From positions 76,788,069 through 76,852,068 of the forward strand of contig CM065301.1 in NCBI GenBank assembly GCA_032871835.1: a DNA stretch of 64,000 bases, in the 5' to 3' direction. Below the pieces are notes generated by a model. It was not told the origin of the DNA. It saw nothing but the letters and a program-made list of their open reading frames with translations, and ran no database searches. Of the stretch, positions 35,679-47,554 are shown in pieces. Position 1 is the first letter of the stretch. The number at the start of each line of letters is the position of its first letter. The position numbers and the translations under genes are program-made. Source of the stretch: Dipteronia dyeriana. Lineage: Eukaryota > Streptophyta > Magnoliopsida > Sapindales > Sapindaceae.

Positions 35679-37728
35679 TCTTATATTAGTGATAGGAGCA
35701 CTCACCCTTGAGCCACTTGTTCTTGGGTGTACCTACACAAACATTTCCAATATCATCCTTGACAACAATGTTAAATCTAGAGTAAAGTTCTTCAATGACT
35801 TGATTAACAAGAATATCATTAATACACTCTTCCTTAACATTTTCTACACAAGCTTTGTCAAGTTGAACAAGATTAGTATTCTTTCTACTCCAAAACTTCT
35901 TTTCATGCTTAGCAAAATTATCATGTTTTTCAACTTACAAGTCCTTAGCATGTTCAAGTTGAAGTTTAATCTCCTTATCTCTAGATTAATTCCCTAATTT
36001 ACATTTTTCAATATATTTATAACACCTAGGATTATTGTGACCTATTGTGTTACAATAATGACAAATTGGATTAAAAGATGAGATTGTACCTTTTGGAGTT
36101 GAACTAGCTTCACTAGGAGTTTGCAAAGATACCTTGTTCGCCAACTTCTTCTTGGCTTTTGATATTCTCTTCTTGTGTGGTTTTTTATCAATCACGATTT
36201 CATCAAAGTGAGTAAGAAGTGGTGCTTCCAAGAGCTCCTCTTCAATTACCAAGTCTTCTTCACCACTATAAGAGTTAACAAGATTCCTAACACTAGACAC
36301 ACTTACCGAATCATTCACTAAGTCCTTGACGGCCTCCTTGGCCGTGTCTATCTCTTCCATTAATTCTTGTTCTCTCTTCTTCAAAGAAGATATCACATTA
36401 TCCTTCTCAAGATTTATCTTTTCAAGTTCTCTAAACTTCTTTATAATATCACCTTTCTCACCAAGAAGTCTATGAGTGACAACCATAAACTCATCTAGTT
36501 GATTCTTGATCAAATCATCCTTTTCAACTACCTCTCTTAGAGCATTATCTCTAGCTTCTTCAAGCTTCTCTATCTTGGCCAACAACTCAAGATTAGTAGG
36601 ATTGGAACTAGAGCTTCCATGATGATTTGTATCAAAGTTCTTGTTCAAAGATACTGTACCATCAACATTTAGTGGAGAATGAGAAGCCGTTAGAGCTACA
36701 AAGTTGCTCACCAACTCTTCATCACTTGAAGACTCACTACTAGAGCTCTCATTGTCACTAGAGTTATCATCACTCCAAGTAGCCGCCAACACTTTGCCTT
36801 TCTTGTCCTTCTTAGATGGCTTCTTGGTGCACTCACTAGTAAAGTGACCATAACCATGACAATTATAGCATTGAACATCTTTCTTGTTCATTGCTTGACT
36901 ATTCTTCTCATTCCTTGGAGATGATGTTTTCTTGACTCCCTTTTCCTTAGAAAACTTTCCTATAGGCTTGGCATTCTTCTTTAGAAACTTTTTGAACTTT
37001 CTAACCAAAAGAGCCATCTCTTCATTTTCATCACCACTCTCCTCCTCTATAGCATTGAGAACGATTCCCTTACTCTTAGTCTTTGGCTTCAAGCACATCT
37101 CATAAGTTTGGAGAGACCCAAGCAACTCATCAATGTTTATACTATCCACATCCTTGCTTTCCTCAATGGCCGTCACCTTTGATTTGAATCTCTTAGGAAG
37201 AGACCTAAGGATTTTCCAATTTAAACGCTATTTTGAGATAGGTACTCCAAGTGCTTGACATTGGTTAGCAATGTTAAGAAGCCGAAATTGAAAGTCTTTA
37301 AACTTTTCTTCTTCACCCATACTTAAACCTTCAAATTATGATGCCAACATTTAAAGCCTCGATTTCTTCACCGCTAAGGTTCCTTCATTAGTAACTTGGA
37401 GAGTATCCCAAGCTTCCTTTACGGATTCAAGATTTTGAATGTAGGAGAATTGATGCTCATCAACTCCTCCAAAGATGGCATTCATAGCACGATGATGCCA
37501 TTTAGCAACCTCAAACTCATTCGTTGTCCATTCACTCATTGGCATGAGTATCATGGTTCCATCCTCTTGAACCTTGGTAGGAGGACTATAACCTTCTTCC
37601 ACTACCATCCAAGCCCTTTCATCAATAGAGCGGATGTAGGCTTTCATCCTCAACTTCCAATACCCATAGTTAGTGCCTCGAAGTAATGATGACCTAGTAT
37701 TTGAGGCTTCTTCAACTGTGCTAGACAA
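35679..37728 (-). pseudogene. SIRE-like gag with two CCHC zinc knuckles
   Basis: Minus-strand reading: 37728-37351 gives the copia gag N-terminus (LLRGTNYGYWKLRMKAYI, IDERAWMVVEEGY). 37350-37177 continues the UBN2 core with two stops (ILRSLPKRFKSKVTA). 37176-35986 is a 396-codon open stretch with basic linker, knuckle CYNCHGYGHFTSEC, acidic Ser-rich block, a coiled coil of about 120 residues (LAKIEKLEEARDNALREVVE), a second basic block and a second knuckle CHYCNTIGHNNPRC. 35990-35679 adds a further helical tail with one stop. Gag packages element RNA through its knuckles. The 5' end is lost at the Athila fragment junction near 37717, so the original start codon is gone. A coiled coil between two knuckles is unusual but known from SIRE-type gags. 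Confidence 0.8.
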
Positions 37729-38597
37729 TATATGTCTGTCTACAGTGAGTCAAAAACTCCACAAATATTAGAGGGGATAAACCACTCTCCGATAGATATG
37801 GGCAAAAGTACTCACTGTGCTAGACAATATCTGTCTATCTACAGTGAGTCAAAAAATCCACAAAGATCAGAGGGGAGAAAGCATAAATATAATAAACTTA
37901 CCAAAATTGGATCATATTTTCCATACCAACAGTATCACATTTGGCCCCAGCTATATAAAATTAGCTAGACATAATTTAACTAGAAAATAGCTATTTTATT
38001 TAAACTGAGAATTTGAGAACAAAGGAGAGAGAATTTCACAAATCTAACATCAGATTTGATTCAGAACCTGAAAATTAAAGGGGGAGAGGCCCTCTATTTA
38101 TATAAAATACGGATGAAAATTGACAATCAGATGAATTTTGAATGGAGTGTCCAGATTTCGCCACGTCATCAGTGAACAGTGATAGTGAATAGTAACCCAT
38201 CCATGAGTGAACAGTAATGCATCCGAGAGTGAACAGTGATGCATCATTAGTGAACAGTGAAAGTCAACTGTAAACAGTAATAGTCAACTGTGAACAGTGA
38301 AAATCAACCGTGAACAGTGAATAGTCAAAATTACGAAAATGTCTTTCTTGGTTTTCTTAAGGTTTTTTGACTTTCTAAACTTGAAAACGATGTTTGTTTT
38401 GCCATCTGACATCTCCATGATTCTGAATTGATCGAATTACCTTTGAAATACAAAGAAAAATACACTGATTACTACACAACACATTTATTTAAGCGAACGA
38501 ACGAAATTATGTCTAAATTGAGGAATTAATCATATTGGAAATGTAAAATGATGATATTATCTCTTAGTAAACATACACTTTTCAATGTTAATCACAC
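37717..38597 (-). repeat. Truncated Athila-like LTR copy
   Basis: From ACTGTGCTAGACAATAT to GTTAATCA it matches about 45966-46987 with indels, including the two tandem CTGTGCTAGA...CAGTGAGTC units and the terminal TAAACATACACTTTTCA...GTTAATCA. The LTR part before the tandem units is missing because it abuts the copia gag. Several GTGAACAGTGA-type short repeats lie at about 38165-38320. Confidence 0.75.
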
Positions 38598-40206
38598 CCT
38601 CCAACCAGCTTATTGCTAGTCCCTAGCAATTAAAGCGAAAATAATAAAAACTCAAATTCAAATCTCTAAACTACTAAATAGGCAAACTCTCCCATATCTC
38701 TTTTCTCACCCTTTGACAACCAGACATCAATTGAGTTATCAATCAAACTTTCTTGTGCTTAATAAAGATCAACACAATAACTATGAGATTCAATTGAAAT
38801 CAAACAACATTTTCATTCCGAAATCTCACCAGGGTTTTTCCTTAGGCAGCAATTTTATTCTTTTTTTTAATACAACAAAATTGGAAACAAACATTCCATC
38901 TTTAATCCATGTAGCGAGCTTTACTCCAATGACTCCCAAACCAGTTGGTCTTAGGGCATTAGGTATTAAAGCACCCATCAGACTTAATTTCTCGAGTTAA
39001 AGAGGCTACGGAACTGCACTTTATTCTTATCCAGACTCCACCGTTTTACGCGAACACTCTATGCTTACTGAGGAATGAGGCCCGGCTACTAAATAAGAGT
39101 TTTGGTCACAACATACAAAATTATTATTATTATTATTACTATATAAATTTTTAAACAAGACCACTGCCTTCGGTTGTTACCCTTGAATGATGTTTCAGAA
39201 CTCAATATCGTAATATCTCAACTTACTGCACATAATCACGTGTCAATGTGCCTGTGTGTCTAGAATAGTTCGAAAAATTTCTCAAGATGACTTAATAAAC
39301 AAAAGGATTAGTCAATGATATCACAATGGAGAGTTTATAATTTTGAATAGTCAGAAGAGAGGAAAAAAATGCATCAGAACTACAAAGATGAGTCTCAGAA
39401 GTATCTACAAGATCTCTTTACTCAGCCATCTTTACAAAAAAAAAATGGTCAGAAGTTAGTTTTTTTTTTTTTTGAAAAACAAAGGTTATTGAATCAACTA
39501 TCCCCTCCCCTTAACCAGAATGAGACATTGTCCCCAATGTCTTTAGAAAGAGTTAAGGTTTAGAAGATATCACCTGACCAACTTGAAAGACAACAAAATC
39601 CTGCAAAACAATAAAAGAAACACAAAATATAGAAAAATAAAATGCATAAAAACCATGGGACAATCACAAACTGAGATTCATATCAATTCTGCATTACTTG
39701 TTCTGTTCAAAAATCAAAAGTAAACAACAATAATTACAAAAGACTTTAAATGCGGAAGGAAAAAGATAATAAAAATAAAAGGATATTTACTGGTAGTTGT
39801 GATTGTGGCTCACATCTTCCTCTGGTTTTACGTCCAGAAACGGCTTCAACACCCTCTATGGGTCGGGGATATGCTTCCCATCCAATTTTCTTATAAATTG
39901 GCAAACGGGGTCTTTTAAAGTCAGATTTCCAAGACTATATTGTGCATGTTTTCGGCTTGGTTTCCTGCTGGATGTGTAAGTGGGTTTTCAACCATGTTGT
40001 TAGTGAATATGGGTGATTGGGATCTCCTAATTAATCTACCACTAGATGTTCGAGACCAATGTCTCATGCAAATTTAATGAGGGTTCATGGAGGTGAAATA
40101 CATAAAAAATAAAGAAAATAAAAGAAAAAGTGATAAAAATAACAAGATGCAAAATTCTAGGGGTGTAAATGCAAATATATACAAGTATTGGGGTAAAAGT
40201 GTAATC
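38598..40206 (-). mobile_element. Interior of an Athila-like deletion derivative
   Basis: Directly beyond the LTR end the minus strand reads GGTTGGAGGGTG|TGATTAAC, a plausible polypurine tract, so 38597 is the start of a 3' LTR. 38598-39950 is 3' interior without a known domain. About 39952-40206 matches 45121-45370, the leader and gag start of the main Athila copy (CTTGGTTTCCTGCTGGATG...). Leader joined to 3' interior implies that gag-pol was deleted. The 5' LTR is missing. Confidence 0.65.
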
Positions 40207-40212
40207 TAAGTA

Positions 40213-40289
40213 ATAGATTGTGTATATGTTATCATTACTTGTTTGTATCACACTTTACTTGTTTTATATATTGATTAAGTGTCTTTAAT

Positions 40290-40339
<50 letters not shown>

Positions 40340-40416
40340 ATTAAAGACACTTAATCAATATATAAAACAAGTAAAGTGTGATACAAACAAGTAATGATAA
40401 CATATACACAATCTAT
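40213..40416. repeat. Perfect palindrome, 79-bp arms around a 46-bp AT run
   Basis: 40213-40291 (ATAGATTGTG...TCTTTAATTG) is the exact reverse complement of 40338-40416 (CAATTAAAGA...CACAATCTAT), 79 of 79 bases. Between them 40292-40337 is pure (AT)n, itself self-complementary, so all 204 bp form one palindrome. The right arm is ordinary LTR sequence, also present at about 30018; the left arm is its inverted duplicate. Confidence 0.95.
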
Positions 40417-42680
40417 ATCATAGAAAGGAAGTCAACTTACATAAAGAGTTATATCCTTAGTATTCAAATAACAAATACAAATACAAGAGAGATATGGATA
40501 GAGAAAAGTTGACACAAAATATAACATGGTAAACCTCCGAAGAGGAAACATCCACGGGTTAGCAACCACCGCCAAACAAAATCCACTAGTAGATAAGACA
40601 AGTACAATCTCTCAAGTGGAACTACCCTCCTATCCTACTCATGAAGATGTCGCCCTAATGCTCAACAATCCGAGGCCTCACACCTCTTGTCAAGACTTCC
40701 TCGCTCACCTTACCGGATCCTCACGACCCAAGGTAAGACTTCTTGCTCGACTATCCGAGTTCTCCCAACTCTAGCCAAGACTTCCTTGCTTGACAATCCA
40801 AGGTCTCACACCTCTTGCCAATACTTTCTTGCTCAACAACATGGGTATCACACCTATTGTCAAGACTTCCTTCTCACAAGGCATCTAGGTGATCGCAACA
40901 TAGAATGCTATGATCAACACATCCTATGGAAAATACTAGACATGAGTATGAATGCACAAAACAAATGTAGTCTAGTCAATCATGCATGTTTAAATCATCT
41001 AGATCATGTAAGATATGTTCAACATTAATTACAATCTAGATACATGCATAGATCTAAAACTTGAATCACAAGATACGTTCAATAAATCACAAAATCAAGT
41101 TTAAATCACATAAACCAAAAACATGCTAAAATCATATGACAAAGTCATTTAGATTTAAGCTAAAGTTCTAGAGCATATTCCTATACATAGATTCAACAAA
41201 ACACATTAATAGCTCAAAAGAACATAAGCACATGTATTAATGTGAGAATTCGACCAAGAGAGCCTAATACATGTGAGGAACTATTTTTCACGAAAATCAA
41301 TCAATCAAAGATCATCAAATAGTTCTAGAATCAAAGCTAGCATAATACAGTCCCAAACATGTGAAAACGTAGGCAAAATCAAAACCTAACTCAACATGTA
41401 AGATTTCAATTGAAACTTAACCTAGCTTTAAAAGAGCTCAAAACTCAAATCAAAACACTCACAATACACATATATATGTTGAAGAAGAAAACCCAAGGCA
41501 ATTGACCCAGTTTTAAAAGAAAACTTTGAGAGAAAATCAATACCTTAGTTGATTTTGGTGCATTCCCGTTTTTATGAGTTTAGACTCCAAAAACAGCAAT
41601 AAAACTCACTTAAACCTTCAGAGAAAAGATGGAGGATGAATAAACAAACACTCTCAGCTTTGAATCACTCAAATAAGAGTTCAAATGAAGAAGTTATGGT
41701 GTTTGAAATATGAGAAAATGTAGAGAGAAAATTTATGCGCACAAGTTTGAATTTCTTCTTAGAATAAGATGTGAGAGGGAAGAGGAATATAAAGAAGAGG
41801 GAAAGAATGAAGCCAAAAGAAAAAAAATGCCCTTCTTTGTTATTACTTCCCCGAGATGGCGTGTGGGTATCTTGAGACAGCAAGGTGTTGCAGCCGAGAT
41901 GGCCACGCGCTATTTTGGGCTTGCACCAATGCATGGCTATTGGCTATGGTGCAACTCCCTTGCACTCCTCACGCGTTCTTCGACCGTTCTCCGGCCTCCA
42001 AACTCAGATTTTGAATCCGTTTATGGATTACAAACCATAATTCTCTCATGGACATGGACATATAAAATACTCAATCTAGAATATAATAATTCGACTCGAT
42101 ATACGAAGACGAAGACAATGTATGCAACATGAGTTGAAAGTGTAGTATCTTTTGACTTAGAACTTGAATGACCGAAACTCAATCAAGAATGATTTAAGAC
42201 TAAATTCAAGTTTAATAACCATGTTATACAAACAAATACACATACAAACACAATTCACACTAGAATGTAAACTACATAGAGATAGTCTCCAATCATGCAT
42301 TTTTCAAAACATGTTATTTTCATACCAATGGATGAGCATTCATCTTCAAGTGTGTGAATGTTTATACAAGGTGCACAACAATGCAGGGACACATATGTAT
42401 GATTTATGTGTGTGTACCTATAATGGTGCACAACGATGTAGGGACACAAATGTATGAATTGTGTGTGTGTGTGCCTAAGCCGTGTAAGAGAAAGATAAGA
42501 TCTTAGTATACCTTTGTAGAACCATATTACATCCTTTCTCTTTGATGACTTTGAACTTGCTTTGACTTGTTGTTCATTCCTCTTTGAAGCTTCAATCATC
42601 ATGAATCTAAACAACTAAATCATTAAAAGTAAACATCATTTTGATATGGAATTAATGCCAACACAAACTAAAACCTAACA
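40338..42680 (-). repeat. 5' LTR of the SIRE-like element, truncated
   Basis: It matches 30018-32481 nearly throughout and ends AAAACCTAACA. The LTR end next to the PBS (TGAAAATAC...GAATAGGTTA with the G run, about 145 bp in the other copy) is missing and replaced by the palindrome. No PBS is therefore visible. Confidence 0.85.
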
Positions 42681-43530
42681 ATCGTCTCCAAGGTATGCAT
42701 ATTTGAGTCCCTCTGGTAAAGGTTTCAAATCCAGTTGATGTGTTTTTTCTTTTGGCTGTTCTTCGTTTTGTTCCAATTCTTCAAAATCTGAAATGTCTCC
42801 TTCTTCTTTAGTAACCTGTAAACAGTTATTAAAATGTGAATGCGTGCATGACTCAGGTGAATTGATCAAACAAAATTTAGATGAGTTAAAAGAATCCTTT
42901 TTAACATGATCTTTAACAATGGTTTCAATAATGTCTACATCTTCATCTTTATCATCATTTTCATCATCAAATGGTTCATTAGAAATGTTGAAAACATTAA
43001 GCTTAATTTTCATATTTCCAAAAGACATGTTCATTATTCCATTCCTGCAATTAATCAAGGCATTTGCAGTAGCTAAAAATGGACGACCCAATATAACAGG
43101 AATTGATTTGTGCTCATTAACAACATGTTGTGTTTCAAAGATAATAAATTCTACTGGGTAGATAAAATTAACGACTTGTATTAACACATCTTCCACTATT
43201 CCTTTTGGTATTTTAATTGACCTTTCAACAAGACAAAGTGTGGTTGAAGTCGGCTTTAACTCACCAAGTTTAAGGATAAAATGAGTATGAGAGCAAATTT
43301 ACACTAGCACCTAGGTCAAGTAAAGCATGCTCAATTTTACAGTTACCAATTATGCAGGAAATAGTGGGACAACCAGGATCTTTATATTTCAAAACAATTT
43401 TATTGGAAAGAATGGAACTTACCTGTTCAGCCATAAAGGCTTTCTTTCTTACCTGATGCTTCCTTTTCACAGTGCATAGATACTTCCAAATTTTGGTATA
43501 GGAAGGTATCTGTTTGATTGCGTCCAACAA
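42681..43530 (-). pseudogene. Athila-like aspartic protease region
   Basis: The ORF at 43530-43270 carries AFMAEQVSSILSNK and ALLDLGASVNLL, the retropepsin active site in its Athila form (D-L-G-A). The next frame (43196-42681) has the second conserved block IPVILGRPFLATANALIN, an acidic spacer and LDLKPLPEGLKYAYLGDD. The protease would cut Gag-Pol in the particle. A frame break between the two blocks and the copia insertion directly after LGDD inactivate it. Confidence 0.8.
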
Positions 43531-43539
43531 TGGGATATT

Positions 43540-45240
43540 GATCTTTACCTATTTGAAAATTTCAAAAATCTCTGGGGGATGCTTCGATTTCTGTGAATTT
43601 TTAAGAGCTTGAGGGTGGGAGTGTATGAGGAGATTCAATTATTTCTTCATCAACAGTGGTTTTATCAACCCTTTCCTTACCCTTGGAAAATGACTCATCA
43701 TCATTTTTACTGTATTCAAGAATATGTTTTTTGATGACCTTACCACTACGAAGAGTGATAATTGATTTGACTTGATCTGGGTGTCGGTTATTGTCATATG
43801 AACTTGACTGACTCTTGGGGTTTGGTTATGGTTAAGATGGAAACTTACCTTTTTCGTGTGTGGTAAGTGTAGAAGCAATCTTTGTCAAAGTATCTTTAAC
43901 ATCTGTCAAGGTTTGTACAGTTTGGCTATTAATGCATTCTTGCTTATCAATGAATGAGTGTAAAGTGTCTACAACGTTTTTCCTAGATGGTGGGACATAA
44001 GGCACATAACCTTGAGGGTTTTGGAAATTCTGGTGTGTTTGTGGGTGTGATGAACCTAGTGGCTATGAAGACTGGGCTTGATTATTGTTCCTCCAACTAA
44101 AGTTTGGATGATTTCTACAACTAGGATTGTAGGTTTGTGAGTATGTGCAAAGCATTGGCTTGTTCATGAAGGTAATCTTTTAAGGCTTGTAAAGTTGGGA
44201 AACTATGAGTGATATGATCATCAGAATCACATACATGTCATGCAATTTCTTGTATAGATTTTACATGTTCACTCTTTTTAGTTTCTAAAGCTTCAACTTT
44301 CCTAGCTAGGGATGCAAATCTAGCTTGAAGGTCATGGCCTTCCCTCAGATTGTAAATGCCTCCACTAGATGTAGATGGTTTTGGTTTGCTCATGGACTCA
44401 TAGGAACCAATGGTATCCCAATTTTGAGCATTTTCAGCGATATGGTTTAGATAGTCAAGTGCTTCTTCGGGATTTTTATCCCTGAACTCCCCATTATACA
44501 TCATTTCAATGATTTGTCTACTTTGGGGTGTCAGTCCCTCGTAAAAATATGACATTATCCTCCATGTTTCAAAACTATGATGTGGGCAGACATTTAACAA
44601 CTCTTTGAACCTATACCAACATTGGAAAAGTGTTTTCCCAGGTTTTTGGGCAAATGAGGTGATTTACCTCTTAAGAGAGTTTGTTCTATGAGGTGGAAAA
44701 AATTTCTTTAAGAAATGTTGTTGCATGCCATTCCAAGTTTGGATTGATCCTGACATAAGGTTTTGTAACCAAGTTTTAGTTTTATCTTTTAAGGAAAAAA
44801 AGGTAAAACTTAAGCCTGATTATATCCATACTAACATTTTGGTTAGTGCAAGTGTTACAGACTTCGTGAAACTCTCTAAGATGCAAATATGGGTTTTCAA
44901 ATTCGAGACCTTGAAAATTGGGTAAAAGTTGAATGCTTTCCGGTTTAAAATTAAAGTGTGCTGCATTTTGTGGGAAAGCTATGCATGAAGATGCTCCAGT
45001 ACGTGTGGGGTTCATGTAGTCTCAAAGAGTTCTAGGTGGATTTGGGTTAATGTGTTGGTCAAGGTCAACATAAGGCAGATGGTTGCTGTGTTGAGATATG
45101 TTGTCAAGGTTGTTTAAAAGGTTCTTAGCTTGGTTTCCTGCTGGATGTTTAAGTGGGATTTCAGCCATGTTGTTGGTGAATATAGATGATTGTGATCTAC
45201 TAATTAATCTGCCACTAGATGCTCGAGACCAACGTCTCAT
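43540..45240 (-). pseudogene. Athila-like gag pseudogene
   Basis: Minus-strand frames: 45240-45022 (MRRWSRASSGRLISRSQSSI, MAEIPLKHPAGNQAKN) and 45015-44782 (FKPESIQLLPNFQGLEFENP, YLHLREFHEVCNTC), a match to the start of the gag capsid region. 44600-44238 has SYFYEGLTPQSRQIIEMMYN and a helical stretch ending LARKVEALETKKSE. 44230-43540 is a degraded Pro/Gln/Asn-rich part leading to protease. Gag forms the particle shell. Frameshifts separate the pieces and I see no clean CCHC knuckle. Confidence 0.75.
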
Positions 45241-45703
45241 ATAAATTTAATGAGGGTTCATAGAGGTGAAATACATAAAAATGAAGAAAATAAAAGAAAA
45301 AGTGATGAAAATAACAAGATGCAAAATTCTAGGGGTGTAAATGTAAATATGCATAAGTGTTGGGGCAAAAGTGAAAATAATTAAAGATATAGTGACTAAA
45401 GTGAAAATACAAAAATTACAGGGAATGATATGTAAAAATAAAAAATAAAATGACCTATATACAAATGCAAACAAGATCTAAGCTAAAATGCAAATAAAAA
45501 GTTGAAAAACTAAAATGTAAAAATATGCAAATTTTTTTTTTAAAGTGGATGAAGTTTATGATTGAGATGAGTGATGCAAAAACTGAAAAAAAAATAAGAA
45601 CAAAAAAGATAGAAAAAAAATAACAAAACTAAAATAAATTAAAATGAAATTACCTCTACAAAAAAAAAGCAGAATTACCTCCTCGGCAGTGCCGCCAAAA
45701 ACT
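45241..45703 (-). other. Athila-like leader and degenerate primer-binding site
   Basis: The minus strand right after the LTR reads TTTTTGGCGGCACTGCCGAGG (about 45681-45701), close to the TTTGGCGCCGTTGCCGGGG site shared by many Athila/Tat elements. The rest is A-rich leader up to the gag start. The ORF at 45247-45474 is leader sequence, not a gene. Confidence 0.65.
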
Positions 45704-46987
45704 TGACACGTCTTAAAAATGTGTTCCTGCTCCCAAGTATAAGAGTGTCATAATAATAAATTAACCTGTAAGACCGGGTCGAATCACAGGGAGGTTTTTC
45801 ACTTGTCATTGTAGAATTAATTATAAAGCTTGTTATAAAAATGTAAATCAATTAAAATTAAAACTGGGGCTAAGGGATCTACTGTTGGTAATTCGATTAT
45901 GGTTCAATTAATAATATTTAGTCCAGATTAATAGGAGGGTATTCCACTCAACTGACCACTCTCTGACACTGTGCTAGATAACATCTGTCTATCTACAGTG
46001 AGTCAAAACTCCATAAAGATCAGAGAGTATAAAACACTCTCTGATGGATATGGGTAAAAGTACCCACTGTGCTAGATAACATCTGTCTATCTACAGTGAG
46101 TCAAAACTCCACAAAGATCAGAGAGTGTTTGTCTGTCTGCAGTGAGTCAAAAACTTCACAAAGATCAGAGGGGAGAAAGCAAAAATATAATAAACTTACC
46201 AAAATTAGACCATATTTTTCATACCAACAGTATCACCTTTAACCCCAGCTATATGAAATTAACCAGACATAATTTAACTAGAAAAACGATATTTTATTTA
46301 AACTGAGAATTTGAGAACATTAGAGAGAGAATTTTACAAATCTAAGGTCAAATTTGGATTCAAGACGTCCTAATTAGGGGGGAGAGGTCCCCTATTTATA
46401 CAAAATACGAATGAAAATTGACCATCGGATGAATTTAGAATGGAGCGTCTAGTTTCGTCGCGTCATCAGTGAATAGTGAATAGTGAACAGTACCGCATCT
46501 GTGAAAGTCATCGGTGAACAGTGCATCGGTTTCTAGAATATGATTCCTTGCAGCACGTGTATGGTGCACTCACAATTTGGGCCAATAAAAATATACCACG
46601 TCATCAGCCAACAAACAAAGTCATCAGTCTTCTAGAACGTGATTACGGTGTATTCACAATTCGGTCCAATTGGAATGTGCCATGTCATCAATGACATTGA
46701 AAGTCAACTATGAAAAGTCAAAATTATAAAAATGTCCTTCGTGACCTTCCTAAGGTTTTCGACGTTCTGAACTTGAAAATGATGTTTTTTTTTGTCATCT
46801 GGCTTCTCCATAATTCTGAATTGACCATATTACCTCTAAAATAAAAAGAAAAATACATGGATTACTTCACAACACATTTATTTAAGTGAGCGAATGAAAA
46901 TATGTCTAAATTGGGTAATTAATCATATTGGAAGTGTAAAATGATGATATTATCCCCTAGTAAACATACACTTTTCATTGTTAATCA
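45704..46987 (-). repeat. 5' LTR of the Athila-like element
   Basis: In plus orientation it starts TGACACGTCTTAAAAATG and ends TTGTTAATCA (1284 bp). Both ends are supported: the left by the adjacent PBS, the right by the point where similarity to 37717-38597 stops. Three tandem units of CTGTGCTAGATAACATCTGT...CAGTGAGTC type lie at about 45966-46160. Confidence 0.8.
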
Positions 46988-47554
46988 GCCACAACTTTCC
47001 AGCCTTGGTCTGTTATGCAACTATACACTTACAACCAGACCTTTCTTAGGGGTTTCGCCCGACCAAAGGCATTAGGGGTGGTGAGGGGGCTTCCCCGACC
47101 AGTCCCTGGTCTCGAGATTTTTCAGGCAACTAAACCTTATGAACCAGACTCTTCCTAGCGAGGGGTGGTGCCCGACCAGGGTAGCAGGAGAGCCATTTAC
47201 CTATCATGGTCTCGAGATGATCATTATCGGAATACCATGGCGATCCTTCCAGAGGGATTAATCTGGTACAGGGCATTAGGAGTGCTGTGTAGCTCTCCTA
47301 TTTAAGGCGATCCTTCCGGAGGCATTATTCCGATCTAGGGCATCTGGAGCACTGTGTAGCTCTCCTGGTCAAGGCGATCCTCGTGGATGGATTAATCCTG
47401 TCCAGGGCATCAAGAATGTTAAGGCTTTATAAAGACACTAGCAACTGAGAAGAGGCTCCAGACTTCGCTTAAACGAACCGGGACCTAGGTAGCGCACATG
47501 GGCACAATGAGGGGCCTAATACAATAAGTGTGGAAATCATAGGTTTTGTAACTG
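46988..47554. repeat. GC-rich repeat region with 66-bp tandem units
   Basis: Units starting GGCGATCC at about 47239, 47306 and 47373 recur with a period of about 66 bp (GGCGATCCTTCC...GGCATT...CTGTGTAGCTCTCCT). The flanking 46988-47230 has CCCGACCA and GGTCTCGAGAT repeats. No gene is recognised. The base composition contrasts sharply with the AT-rich Athila LTR next to it. Confidence 0.65.

Larger units (their letters stand above)
29873..42680 (-). mobile_element. SIRE-like Ty1/copia element lacking pol
   Basis: It has two long direct repeats (29873-32481 and 40338-42680), a polypurine tract at the minus-strand 3' LTR, and gag with CCHC knuckles. A likely 5-bp target duplication with one mismatch flanks it: CTCGT (29868-29872) and ATCGT (42681-42685). 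It separates Athila LKYAYLGDD from PMVISSNL, which are neighbours in Athila polyproteins. Long LTRs, a GGGG(T)GAATAGGTTA motif and a 3' extra ORF fit the SIRE/Maximus lineage. No protease, integrase, RT or RNase H is visible in 34.0-35.7 kb, so this copy depended on other elements. An Athila-like fragment (37717-40206) sits between its 5' LTR and gag. Confidence 0.85.
27369..46987 (-). mobile_element. Athila-like Ty3/gypsy element, 3'-truncated and split by a copia element
   Basis: Minus-strand order: 5' LTR (46987-45704), degenerate PBS, gag (45240-44100), protease (43530-42681), copia insertion (42680-29873), then RT (29800-27369). Protein motifs fit the Athila clade: DLGASVNLL and LGRPFLATANALINCRNG in protease, WRMCIGYRKLN, FMDDLTVFGNSLDDCL and FLGHAGFYRRFIKDFS in RT. 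RNase H, integrase and the 3' LTR are missing beyond 27369. Without the insertions about 5.3 kb of the element remains. Stops and frameshifts are frequent. Confidence 0.85.

Noticed and set aside
29873..42680. CRISPR array or tandem phage-like repeats
   Set aside because: The repeats are long LTRs and short slippage repeats in a plant retrotransposon; there are no regular spacers and no cas genes.
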